Below, piece after piece: positions 36,284 through 47,454 of a stretch of 64,000 nt of DNA. Each line of letters opens with the position of its first letter. Within the stretch, counting starts at the first letter, position 1. The stretch comes from Chrysoporthe austroafricana (Eukaryota > Ascomycota > Sordariomycetes > Diaporthales > Cryphonectriaceae), in contig JYIP02000003.1 of assembly GCA_001051155.2 (NCBI GenBank), forward strand, positions 4,898,001 to 4,962,000, given 5' to 3'. The notes beneath the pieces are model-generated. The model had not been told where the DNA came from. It worked only from the letters and a program-made list of their open reading frames with translations, and did no database searches. The position numbers and the translations under genes are program-made.

Positions 36284-37198
36284 ATGACGAGCCTTCCCCG
36301 GACCATAATTGGTCAGCAACGCGGTAACGACCTGCAGGCGTGTTTCCTGGACCTGGAACCATTAAGAAGCACAAAGAGAGACGACGGTCTGTGGGAAAGT
36401 ATTGAGGTGGACGACGGATCAGTTGCTGGGACACAGCCGCCCCCAGTTTCCATCACGACGGAGAATGCGCAAACTAGGCCCAGCGAATTGAGTGGGCAGA
36501 AGACGTCTCTTCACGATGTGAAGAGCACTGGCACGCAGACTGTGTCATGTAGCCCGCCAGCGTCGACCAGTAGACCTCAAGAAGCCGTAGTAGGGCGACT
36601 GAACCCCACAGGTATGGCGGCCCTGGCCCGACAACCTTTACACTGCGAGCTTCCGCGCCACGATCTTACGAGCATCGCAGAGGTCACCCTGGATCACCCG
36701 GCTCCGATCCGCAAAAGACGCAACAATCCTGCCACTTTTAGCCACCGGCGTCGCGTGCGCTTCTCCGACCCAGCACCGTCGGATGCCGAGCCAGAGTTGA
36801 GCTCACGAGACTCGCATGTCTTTGTGCGGTTTGTCAAAGTATTGATCGATATTCACGATCACCCGGCAGGTTCAAACACAGCTCGCCGGGAGGAGATGGT
36901 GTGGAACAATCGCTCGAAGGGATGGAGACGGGCTGGCATGCGTACGGAGGAGAACATCGCCGGACTGCCTGAGCTTTTCGAGTCGCCACCACGACCGGGC
37001 TTATCCCTTCGAGGCGTCGTCGCGCCGACGGAAGGCGGTGGCACCAGGCAGCCGGTCGAGGTGACGTGGAACGGGGCGAGAGGATGTTTCCTGGGCACCA
37101 ACCAGGACGGGGAGACGTTATCTGTCACGCTAGGCGAGATGAGGGACATGTCGCGAGATCCGTGGGCGAGGCAATTCGTTGGGTACGTCATGAGCTGA
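36284..37198 (+). CDS. Hypothetical protein with an RVxF-like motif
   Basis: Single-exon gene of 304 residues, starting MTSLPRTIIGQQRGNDLQAC. The frame is open from further upstream, but this is its first ATG. The first 150 residues are disordered. A basic patch at about 146-160 (APIRKRRNNPATFSHRRRVR) runs into RVRFSDP, which has the form of a PP1-docking RVxF motif. The second half is better ordered (HVFVRFVKVLIDIHDHPAGS, GARGCFLGTNQDGETLSVTL) and may fold as a small beta domain. I recognise no family. The PP1 link is speculation, since RVxF motifs occur often by chance. Confidence 0.6.
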   Translation: MTSLPRTIIGQQRGNDLQACFLDLEPLRSTKRDDGLWESIEVDDGSVAGTQPPPVSITTENAQTRPSELSGQKTSLHDVKSTGTQTVSCSPPASTSRPQEAVVGRLNPTGMAALARQPLHCELPRHDLTSIAEVTLDHPAPIRKRRNNPATFSHRRRVRFSDPAPSDAEPELSSRDSHVFVRFVKVLIDIHDHPAGSNTARREEMVWNNRSKGWRRAGMRTEENIAGLPELFESPPRPGLSLRGVVAPTEGGGTRQPVEVTWNGARGCFLGTNQDGETLSVTLGEMRDMSRDPWARQFVGYVMS

Positions 37199-38221
37199 GA
37201 TGGTAGAGTGCAGGCACGAGCAGGGCTAGAATTGTCAAGAATGGGTGATCGAAGACAAAGATTGTGCTTAAATTGAAACGATGCCATTTTTTCTTTTGTT
37301 GCTTTAAAAATAGAGAACGACTGAGGTCCACAATACAGGATCTTACGCCACCTAACTTCAGTGTTGCCGAGGCCACCGGGCATTTGTTTGCAGCGCAAAC
37401 TGAGGTGGATGATCTCCAACCGTAGCATGTGTAACCTTGATAAAGTGCACAACCATATGACCACACCGTCAGGTTCCTTCAGTGATTGACTCGTTTCACA
37501 AACTTCATGTCAAGTCCTCTTGGTTCAATGTGCTCGGCAGACATTACCACAAGGGCAATGACGAAGGGCAGAACCAGCCACACGCTCGTTCGACTTAAAT
37601 CTTGAACAGAGCCATTGGAGAGTTGGGAATGAATAGTTGACGTCGATTTTGGCTCGGATGCTTACGTGATCACCAGCAGGGATACTTACGTTATCCCTTG
37701 GAGGGCCTCCTGCATACGTCCGTAACGTCCGTATACCAAAGCAAGCCTGCAGTGCTATCTCGCGTACTCGTGCAGAACCCTGACGAGCTGACGACAGGGG
37801 AGGGGGAGCAGCTACCCCTCCAGGGAGAGCTCCACAAGCTTCGAGAGGTAACTCACCCCATCGAAGCTCTTCTTATCCTGACCCCCGACCTTTGACCTTT
37901 GACCTTTGACCTTCGACCTTCAGCCTTGCCATGACCACCGTCCCCAGCATTTATCTTCCATTGTTACTCATTGATGCGCCCGATTTCACATCAAGGTCAG
38001 GGTCCTCAAACCCTTTCTTCAAGCTTCCCAACCTCCTTTCCAGGTCCCGATCATTTCCACCGGCGAGTCGGTCGCGTTCGATGGTACATGCAACGCTTTG
38101 CTCTCTGAATCCTGACTCCCGTCTTTCTCTCCGCATGCCTGGCCTCGCCCTATGACCTGCTAGACCCTCCGCCACACCTCTCCAGTACCTATTGAAGGCG
38201 GTGGCTTCCTGGCCTGGCAAG
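37199..38221. other. Intergenic, RdRP promoter and leader
   Basis: No supported gene. Contains the heptamer array described separately. The final 300 bases should be the promoter and leader of the polymerase gene. Confidence 0.5.
37887..37921. repeat. Tandem GACCTTT heptamers upstream of RdRP
   Basis: Five head-to-tail heptamers, three GACCTTT followed by two GACCTTC, about 300 bases upstream of the RdRP ATG. Read on the other strand they form spaced AGGTCA-like half-sites. This may be a simple satellite or a transcription-factor array. Confidence 0.85.
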
Positions 38222-41200
38222 ATGGAGGTCCACATGCACGGTCTGCCCGAGTTCCTCCCGGTCGCGGCCCTGAAGAAGCGCCTTGACGACATTATGGCGC
38301 CCTTGGGCATCCCCGAGGATGCTTTCTCTTGCGAGAAGTACAGGAAGTCTAAATGGGCCAACATCACGTTTCGCGAGCACGCGCACGGCAAAGCCTTCCT
38401 CGAGAGGCATGGCGAGCAGCTACTCCCACCCATGGCACACCGATCTGGCCAGCGACCTTTCAACGCCAGCTCTGCCCGAGACTCCGTCAATGGATCGCCT
38501 CGTGGGTCGGCCAATCAATCCACCATCTCTGGCCTCAAATCCGCAGCACGCAATCAGCGGCCTCGTCGTCAGGCTAGATTAACTTTGGCTGGCATCCAAG
38601 TCTTCTGTTCGCTCAGCAAGAATCCTAATGACCCCCAGACCATTGCTGGGTTACCAAACCCCATCACTCTGAAAGCTTTGAAGTACGCTGCCGAGGAGAA
38701 GGAGAACCCCACGCGCAGCATAAAGAAGGAAAGCTCCCCCGAGGTCCTCAATCTTATTTCCCTCAGCTGCGGCCACAACGCCTTCGACGGCGACAAGCTT
38801 GTCTTCATCCCCGAAGTCGAGTATCGGGAGTCTGGAATAGCGAAATTCACCAAACGTACCCTGCTTATCAAGCTCAACAGTCATCACATCATCAAAATCG
38901 CACTCGACACGATCGTCAGCCTCATTTGCAGCTTCGGCCACATTCTGACTTTGACTCTTTCTGAGGAGCCGTCCTTCTTCCACGAGATGAACCAAGCTCC
39001 AGACACAAGTGACATGGGAACACTCCTGAAAGCGATGACGGTCATGTCTTTGAATAGCCAGACCGGTAAGAACGAGCCCACGCGGACCCGCCTCACCAGT
39101 CTAGACGAGAAGCACGCCAAGGTGTTGGGGCAATGTCTTGTCTACCAATTCCAGGTTAGAGGCCCGGACCTGGAAAAACGCATGAAGGTGCTCGAAGGAC
39201 ACGATGTTATTCCCTTCGTGCGCTTCCCACTCACAACGCAGCGAACGCCACCCCTACATCTCCGGGATTCGAGACATGCTATGGAGGTTTTACAGTCTGA
39301 ACTTGCTGCTATTCATCAGGGTAACCATTTGCCCTTTGGGATCCTCTTTCAGTTGCAAGCTCTGGCTTTCAATGCGTATCTCCACCCTGGAGTCGTGCTG
39401 GCGCTCACGCGGGAGCTGCGGCGCCAATTCAAATCAGATCGAGAAGCTGGGAGACGACCAATTTCCGCGGATGCCATGAGAATGTTGTTCAAGGAGATAG
39501 ACTGGCCAAAACCCCATGGAAATCCGTCGCACTTCGAAGTGAGGCCCATCATTTCTCTTCTCAGGAAGAAGGACGCCGAGTCTCGCAGCAATGTTAGCAT
39601 GCGACCAGCACTCTTCACACCTACCCTGAGTTTTGCCTCCATCTACCGGGTCACGGTCACACCTACGAGGATCACCCTACATGGCCCTGAGCTTGAAGCG
39701 AACAACCGAATCCTTCGAAAGTTTCCAAACCACCATGAATATTTCGTTCGCGTACAGTTTTGCGACGAAAATGGTCAGGATCTCTTCTACAGCCCCAGGA
39801 TCAGCCTTGATCCGATCTGGGACAGGTTCAAACATATTTTTAGCACGGGCATCCCGATTGCTGGACGAACATACTATTTCTTGGGATTCTCGCATTCTTC
39901 CTTGAGATCGCACAGCGCGTGGGTGAGTCGTCATATCTAGCCATCCATCCCACTTGATGCTGATCTCTTGGCTAGTTTTCTGCGCCATTCTTTGATGACG
40001 ATGGGAGCCTTCAGACGAATTTCTCGATCATCAAGGCGTTGGGACATTTCACGTCTATCCGTTCTCCAGCCCGGTGCGCTGCTCGTGTTGGCCAAGCCTT
40101 CTCCGAAACTCCGTTCGCAATACCCCTCGATGAGAACGGGATAGAGGTTGTATATATACCAGACGTCAAATCTGCAGATGGTATCCGCGTTTTCAGCGAT
40201 GGTGTTGGCACACTCACCTGGGAGGTAGTCTACAGGATCTGGGACGTCATACCTCAAAAGAAAGCAGCGCCAACGGCATTCCAAGTTCGCTATCGAGGCT
40301 CGAAGGGTATGCTGGCACTGGACAGCACTAGTGATGAGTCCGTTATTGGAATCAGACAGTCCATGGAAAAATTTGAGAGCCAAGACAAAAAGGTTCTTGA
40401 GATCTGTGACATGGCATCCAAGCCGATACCACTCGTTCTCAATCGCCAGATGGTCAAAATACTGGAAGATATGGGCGTCGAGCCGTCCTGGTTTCTCACA
40501 ATGCAGAGCCTGGAGCTGAAGCGGATTAGAGAGGTAGTGGCTGACCCGTACCATGTCGCAGAATTCTTGGAGCACAAGAACATCGCGGAAGGCATCAGGC
40601 TTTCTCGTCTTTTCCGACAAACAGCAAATATGGGAATAGATTGGCGCAAGGATAGCTTCCTGGCCTCGGTAGTACAGGCAGTCGTGCTGCGGGAACTGCG
40701 TCTCCTGAAGCACAAAGCTCGGATCCCTATCGAGAAGGGCATCACTCTCTTCGGTATCATGGATGAAACCGGTTTTCTGAAGGAGAACCAAATTTACATC
40801 ACCTACGATACAAAGGAAGGGCGTTTTGACCCGCCTCCGACCAGAGGCGAGGTGCTTGTCACTCGATCGCCTGCTCTCCACCCAGGTGACATCCAGAAAG
40901 CGCAGGCTGTGGTTCCGCCGAATGGCCACCCACTGCGGGACCACATGAACGTCATCGTTTTCAGTCGCCACGGCAGCCGAGATCTCCCTTCTCAGCTATC
41001 TGGCGGCGATCTAGACGGTGATATCTACAATGTGATTTGGGATGAACGGGCGATGCCCAAGAAGTTCTTTCCTCCGGCAGACTATCCACGGGCGAAACCA
41101 GCGGAGCTCGACCGTGACGTGACCGGGGATGACATGGCCAATTTCTTTGTCGATTTCATAAAGACTGATTACCTTGGTGTCATTGCAACGAGGCATATGA

Positions 41201-42197
41201 TCTTGGCAGACCAGCAAGAGGCCGGGACCAATGATCCAGGTTGTTTGATATTGGCAGCATTACACTCAACGGCCGTTGACTACTCCAAGACAGGTATCTC
41301 TGTGGACCTCAAGGCACTACCAAGGACAAATAAATTTAGACCCGACTTGTGAGTTCCCCTTTGCGACAGGCTGAATACAATGTTGTTCTACCTGTGTCCA
41401 ACGTGAAGCTGATCGGACTTCCATACAGCCTCGCTCCTGGGCCAGACGTTCGCGTCGTGGACAAATCGAATGTTGAACTGGACGATTTCATCCTCGAGTC
41501 CACCACTGATGATGAAGAGGATCAGTACTCTGCCCAACGCCACCGATACTACAAATCTGAGAAGATTCTTGGTCGTTTGTACCGCGCAGTCAATGAGGAA
41601 AAGATTTGGAAAGAGGACGTAAAGTCAAGGATTACGCCTCTAGGCGCCTCTTTCTGGGACGACTTCCTCAACGCCATTCGTCTACGCTATGAATCTGTTG
41701 TTGACCAGCCTGGCGAGTGGATTTCTCGTCTCGAGACTGCCCGGGAGATCCGGGGCTGGTACGAAGATGCCGTATCCAACGCAATGAACCAATATTCAGA
41801 GCATCCTATCAACCCGATTTCAGAGCTTGAGGTGTTTATCGGAAATATTCTCAATAAATCTGGCGTCCAAACCCATCGCCAGAGAGACCACAGCATCAAA
41901 CTCAGGGATGAGTTCGAGCGCATTTGTGATTGGGTCACAAGCCTGCTGCGGAAGGTGTCCCATGACCTAGATGCTCCACTGACGGGTTACGAAACTGAAC
42001 ACGACAGCTTGCATCTGTGTTTTGCCTGTGTTCAGGCAGGTAGTGAAAGGTCAACCAGCCTGAATGGACCGGCCTATGACAACATGCAGAGCTTCAAAGT
42101 TGTGGCGGCTTGTGCTCTATTATCGGAGCTCAAGAAATTCGAGCGTGGACAAAGGGGCGGTGGCTATATCGGCGTAAGGAGTGGCGGCAGGCGCTAA
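38222..42197 (+). CDS. RNA-dependent RNA polymerase of RNA silencing (QDE-1/SAD-1 class)
   Basis: Cell-encoded RNA-dependent RNA polymerase that makes double-stranded RNA for Dicer in quelling or meiotic silencing. Exons 38222-39922, 39976-41348 and 41429-42197 splice in frame to 1280 residues. The start MEVHMHGLPEFLP opens a short RRM-like N-terminal segment. The RdRP domain runs from about residue 540. The catalytic signature SGGDLDGDIYNVIWD has its metal-binding aspartates at 912, 914 and 916. FSDGVGTLTWEV, FQVRYRGSKGML, RGEVLVTRSPALHPGDIQKA and HGSRDLPSQLSGG are further conserved blocks. The acidic TTDDEEDQ stretch and YYKSEKILGRLYRAV toward the C-terminus are common to fungal members. 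All catalytic residues seen are intact. I cannot tell by eye which of the paralogue clades it belongs to. Confidence 0.95.
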
Positions 42198-43620
42198 CTC
42201 ACAACAGTGACGGAGCCTAATGAATTGTCCCTCCACTTAGAGGTGGACTCCGAGATTTTGTAATCCGCAAGAGCCTCGAGGCATCCATCGGCTGTGGACG
42301 GATATCGATGGCTCGGGGCGTCACGGAAAATAGAAGATACATGCGTCATCTGCTGTTCACCAGAGCTCTCTAAGGCAAGGTGTTGAAGTTGTCAAAGTGA
42401 GCCGCTCAGCTTATTGCAGCCTCCGAACGCAGCATTGGTCTGGGCTCGAGGAACAGCTCGGTCAGACGTGGGGAAGAGGACCAGCACTGGTACACCATTC
42501 GGGTCAGCTAAGCACGAAAGACATTCAGAAAACGCTCTGCCAGCGCCGTAGGTAGGTACCCGCCAGCACTATGGACGGGATATTCAGGGCAACAACTAAG
42601 ATTGGACTCAACTTTCAAGGAAGGGCATGACATTTCGTCGATTGCGGAAGGTCATATAGGTTTACATCGACTTTGAATGAATAATCATGACCATACACAC
42701 ACTGAGAGAGGCACTTGAGATAATCGTGCAGGGCCTGACCCTACTTCTCTCCATCCTGATATGGTACTGATTTTGTTGACTACACGTTGTCTCCTTCACC
42801 GCGACTTCGCAGGCTTCCTAAGCGATCAGGTGAGAACGGTCTTGCACCCGCCCCTATCACCTCATCCTCCAAGCCACCCAAATTCTTTGCCCTTTTTAAG
42901 GGTTCATTGATCTCCCCTAGGTGGCCCGCGCCGTGGGCATAGGTCTCGTCTATTGGCGCGGTTCAAGGAATTGGGGTCACAAGCTCAACCGCAAGTCAGC
43001 AAGTTTGGGTCAGCAAGTTGGGGAATGATTGAACAGTGTACAGTATTCCCGTCACTAAACTCTGCTCTCCGTAACCTTCTCTTCAGCGCGCGTTGCGAGT
43101 CAGGAGTAACGTTCCCATCTGTCAGCGACCCACTACACCTCGGCATTTGGATGCAGTCGCCCTGAACTTGCACCACTGATGTTGCACGGCATGCATTCTT
43201 CCTCTTGCCAAGGCCCACTCGGACCACGACTTGCCCCTTTCGGCCGTGTAGGGCTCGACCCTCGTGATCTCTCCTCTCTGAGCCTTCTCCAAGCTGGCCT
43301 ATGTTATCGTGACTATTTTCAGATGTGGATGCAGAAAGGATCCGGAAAGACAAAATGGAGGCACCGTGCTCCGAACTCCATAATGGACATACTATTGGCT
43401 TGGTCTGTTGAGTTAGGATCCCACCAATCACCCCACCAGCGAGTGTTTTCAGGGTGTTTATGACAAGCCGACGCTGAATATAATCATGAGTCGGTCGCAG
43501 AGTCCAAGGTCAGTGATGGCGGTGGAGGAGGAAGACGAGGAGGAAGAAACATTGTCGATCCCTCCCCGTTCGTGAATTATCCCTCCGCTTCTCTCCACGG
43601 CAAGACCCGAGATCGTCACG
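42198..43620. other. Intergenic
   Basis: About 1.4 kb, no supported gene. The right end is the promoter of the arabinanase; a GGAGGA/GAGGAGG purine stretch lies near 43520. Confidence 0.5.
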
Positions 43621-45041
43621 ATGTTCCTGAGCCGTCTTACCAAGAGGCTGTTATCCCTGGCCCTGCTGGCCCTGCCGGGCCTGGTCCGCGGCGCATATCC
43701 GGACCCCGGCGCCTGCAGCGGTGACTGCTGGACGCATGATCCGTCGGTCGTCAAGAGGTCGGACGGCACCTACTTCCGCTTCTCAACCGGCGGCGGCATC
43801 GGTATCTACTCGGCCCCCGCGCTGACGGGGCCATGGACATACGACGGCTATGCCCTGCCGAGCGGGAGCTCCATTGACCTGACTGGGAACACGGACCTCT
43901 GGGTATGTGACGACGGGCGTGTCCTACCCCTTCCCTCGGCCTTTGGAGGGTGGAAAGAGGCTGAAGGCGGCATTTCAAGTAGACTAATCAACCGCTCGAC
44001 TAGGCTCCCATGGTTATTCTGGTTGGCAGCACATATTACATGTACTACGCGATCAGCACATTTGGCACCCAGAACTCTGCCATTGGCTATGCGACGTCAA
44101 CGACAATGGAGTATGGATCCTGGACGGATCATGGCTCCGCGGGCATCTCATCTTCGTCGTCGAAAGCTTGTAAGTCAGATTCGTAATTATCATGTCGGCC
44201 TGTCTCAGCGTCCATCCCTACCAGGGTTACGCGAGAATCCTGTAGAACAGAGCCCCCCCTCCCACCTATCTTGCCTCAGCGCAACCTTCCGCCTCCCTCC
44301 CCAGCTTCCCTCCGGAGACAGGTCAGAAGTCCCGCAGACGAGTGGCTGCTTACGCAAGGGCCGTACTAGATAACGCTATCGACCCTGCGCTGGTCGAGGC
44401 CGCTGACGGCTCTTACTACATGACCTTCGGGTCGTTCTGGGACGACATCTACCAGGTGGCCATGACGAACCCGCCCACTGCCCCGTCCGGGTCGTCCTAC
44501 AACATCGCCTACAACGCCTCGTCGGACCATGCCGAGGAGGGAAGCTTCATCTACCTGCGCGGGTCGACCGGATACTACTACCTCTTCTTCAGCGCCGGAG
44601 CCTGCTGCGGCTACGACACGGACCTGCCGGCCGCGGGCGAGGAGTACTCGATCCGCGTCTGCAGGAGCACGAGCGTCTCCGGGCCGTACGTCGACGCGAA
44701 CGGCGTCGACTGCACGGAGAGCGGGGGGACCATGGTGCTCTCCAGCCACGACTACGTCTACGGGCCGGGCGGACAGGGTCTGCTGGTTGACTCGACATAC
44801 GATGGAGCTGTTCTCTATTATCACTATGGTGAGTCTCCCTCGGCCTCCGCACAGGTTTTTATAATCCAACAAAATCCTGGGAATTGGGGAAAAGGGGGAA
44901 AGAAAGGAAAGATAAAAGAGATCATGCTAACGTGATTCTGGTCTAGCGGATACGAACATCGGTCTCGCGGATGCGGACTACCAGTTTGGCTGGAACGAGC
45001 TGTCGTGGAGTACCGGTTGGCCGGTTGTTGCGGCTGCCTAA
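43621..45041 (+). CDS. Secreted endo-1,5-alpha-L-arabinanase (GH43)
   Basis: Cleaves alpha-1,5 arabinan of pectin outside the cell. Exons 43621-43902, 44004-44169, 44370-44828 and 44947-45041 give 333 residues with all junctions in frame. The signal peptide ends around LVRG-A, and the mature chain begins [20 protein letters not shown]. Asp40 in THDPSVV is the expected general base, Asp154 in AIDPALVEA the residue that tunes its pKa, and Glu206 in [10 protein letters not shown] the general acid, so the GH43 catalytic triad is complete. The second junction yields KAYNAIDP, which supports the third exon. The length is that of a single five-bladed propeller without a binding module. Together with the fucosidase it suggests a plant-associated or litter-degrading lifestyle. 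Confidence 0.93.
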
Positions 45042-46185
45042 CAGGACTTTAGGGATAGGTGCTTCTCTCGTAGCGAAAGTCTAGCGGCCAACGAAAGTCT
45101 TCTCTTTGCTCATGCCTCCGTGCGATCTTTGTAATGACCTGTCGTAGAGGGCACCGCTGCCTAGGTGTGCCACCGTCGAGTGCTACATCACTAAAGAAGA
45201 AAAAAGATATGGAAAAGGTGGAGGATATGCCACACTGCCTCTTATATTGGCTCCAACAAGAGAACCCCTGGCCTCATACCTTCCAGCCCACACCGCTTTC
45301 ATCATGGGTGAAAGACCATGGGTCGACAAGTTATGGATCTACCTTGGCTCCTTCAAGGAGCCGCTCCCCTAGGCTCCAGTCTTCCATATCGATGACTTGG
45401 ACCAAAGGTGAAGTGCCGCCAGTCAACACGATGCGATTGATCCTTATAAGAGGAACCTAGCTAGGCCAGAATCTACAGGGTACTATAAGAATTATACATG
45501 CATATAGTATCTTACGATTGCACCCCACTTCCGTCCACGAGGTCAAGCTTGGGACCATGGATGAAAGGCCATGCTATCCATTGCGATCGTGCCGTTGCTG
45601 ATGATAGGAATTGGGCTTGGGAAGTGGACTGGGAAAGTCATGACCAGTTGAGTAAACGAGCAGAGGCGTGGAGTAATCAGGGTACCAATGCTAACTCGGC
45701 GACAGAAACGGTATCACTCAAAGCAAGGACGGATCAGGAAGGCCTGCATAATCGCAGAATAAATGGCATGTTAATTGTGCGAGGGCGTTGAACTGTCGCT
45801 AGCGCTACGTTCAACATTGAACTTGTCCAAGCCTTTGCACTCCCGTACTTTGGCACACAGTAAGATAGACCATCTCTTTCGGATGAATTGCATACTTGTT
45901 GTCATTTATATAAATGTGCAGAGTTGATTTGACTGACATACAGGAATAGAAACCTCCTCATCGTACAGTATCTTGGTATATGCTAAGTCGCATCAATGCC
46001 AACGGTCTCTGTATCATGCTATCGTGTCACCGACATCGCTGACAAATGAAAACAACCCATCGTCACAAAGCCCCTCCGAATGCGCCATCCCAATCTTCCC
46101 TATTCATTCTAGTGTCATTTTCCGGCCGTGTCGTATCGTCATCATCAATGTCGTGTCAATCGGAATCCCATCCAGCGTCACTCCC
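45042..46185. other. Intergenic between convergent genes
   Basis: About 1.1 kb between two 3' ends. Short frames only; no recognisable feature. Confidence 0.5.
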
Positions 46186-47454
46186 TTACTTCCTCGACGA
46201 CTCGAAGTACGCCTGCGCCGCCTTGGTCAGGAACGGCACCGCCTCCTGCTTGATGACGGGGAACGCGTGCGTCATGAACAGCTTGCCGGCCTGCTTGCCG
46301 ATCGTCTTGCTCTTCTCCTTCTTCCGACCGCTGGAGCCCCCCGCCGGGGCGCCTGCGGCGCCGCCGTACGAGCCGCCGCCGCTGCGCGGCTGGGCATACC
46401 CGTCGTCGTCCTGGTATCGCCTCTCTCGGGTGTCATTGTATCCTCCGTACGCGCCATGGCTCGCGGAGGTCGCTCGTCGACGCGGCGGGCCATACGGATC
46501 CTCGGAGGGATCTTCGTACCGCATACGCGGCTGCGGCGGTAGGCTCTGACGGTGACGCGGCCGCGGCGCCGACGCATAGGGATCATCGTCGTAGTCCGGC
46601 GGCGCGGCGCGGTATTTGCCCCGTGGTTTGGGGGCGTAGCCTTCATCCTCCCAGCTGGGCCTGTCCTCGGCGTGCTTGCTGCGGCGCTCTCGTCGCGGAG
46701 GCTCGGGCTCGGGGTAGGAGCCATAGCCTTCGTAGTAAGGCTTCTCTCGGCCTCTGGAAGGCTTGCCAGCTTTCTCGTCCAGCGCCCTGGACGATGCCAT
46801 GGGCGATGACTTATACGGCGGGTAGTCCCCCATCGGCGGCGCAGGCATTCCCGTGGAACCGCTGCCGTATTCGTACGCGGTCTGGGCGCGACCTCGAGAC
46901 CTGCTCTGTCCGGCCCACGGCTCTTCCCCGTAGTACTGCTGGTCTCTGCTCTTGGTCGATGGTCGACGGGCGGGGGTCGCATAGTCAGCTTCCTGCCAGC
47001 CTGACCTTGGCGGTGCCTCTGTGGAAGTGCGCAGTGGGGCGTCTGTCTCCCTCGCTGCACTCCCAGGGCTGTAGCTCTTTGCTCTCCTCAGGCTCTGGCC
47101 TTCGTCCGTCTCATATGTCCCGCGCTTGTCCCTGAACTGCCTGTTCCTGTCGCTCGTCTTCGTCTCCACATCATGACGAGACGCCCCGACGAAAGGGTCG
47201 CGCGAGCTGCTCCCCCCATAGGGCTTCTCGAACCCGTCGTCCGATGCGACCACGTTGGCACGGCGTGCATGCCTCGAATCATCCAGAGTCGAATTCACCG
47301 GGACAGACTTGCGACGGTGCCGGTCGTAGGCAGCTGATGATGCCGGCGGGGCGTCATAGTAAGGTTGGTCGTAGACGTTACCGTAGTAACGGCGCGACGA
47401 ACTCGGCGGGTTGTCCCTGTTTCGACGGCTGGATCCGTTGTCGTAGGACCACAT
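46186..47454 (-). CDS. Disordered Arg/Tyr/Pro-rich protein with conserved C-terminal helix
   Basis: Intronless gene of 422 residues, starting MWSYDNGSSRRNRDNPPSSS. Nearly the whole chain is low-complexity, with repeated RR, YY, PPP, DDPY and SRGR patches, which points to an intrinsically disordered protein able to phase-separate or bind RNA. Only the last 45 residues look folded: SKTIGKQAGKLFMTHAFPVI and EAVPFLTKAAQAYFESSRK, an amphipathic helical tail. No domain name can be given. The shadow frames on the other strand are the result of its GC-rich repeats. Confidence 0.75.
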   Translation of the reverse strand: MWSYDNGSSRRNRDNPPSSSRRYYGNVYDQPYYDAPPASSAAYDRHRRKSVPVNSTLDDSRHARRANVVASDDGFEKPYGGSSSRDPFVGASRHDVETKTSDRNRQFRDKRGTYETDEGQSLRRAKSYSPGSAARETDAPLRTSTEAPPRSGWQEADYATPARRPSTKSRDQQYYGEEPWAGQSRSRGRAQTAYEYGSGSTGMPAPPMGDYPPYKSSPMASSRALDEKAGKPSRGREKPYYEGYGSYPEPEPPRRERRSKHAEDRPSWEDEGYAPKPRGKYRAAPPDYDDDPYASAPRPRHRQSLPPQPRMRYEDPSEDPYGPPRRRATSASHGAYGGYNDTRERRYQDDDGYAQPRSGGGSYGGAAGAPAGGSSGRKKEKSKTIGKQAGKLFMTHAFPVIKQEAVPFLTKAAQAYFESSRK

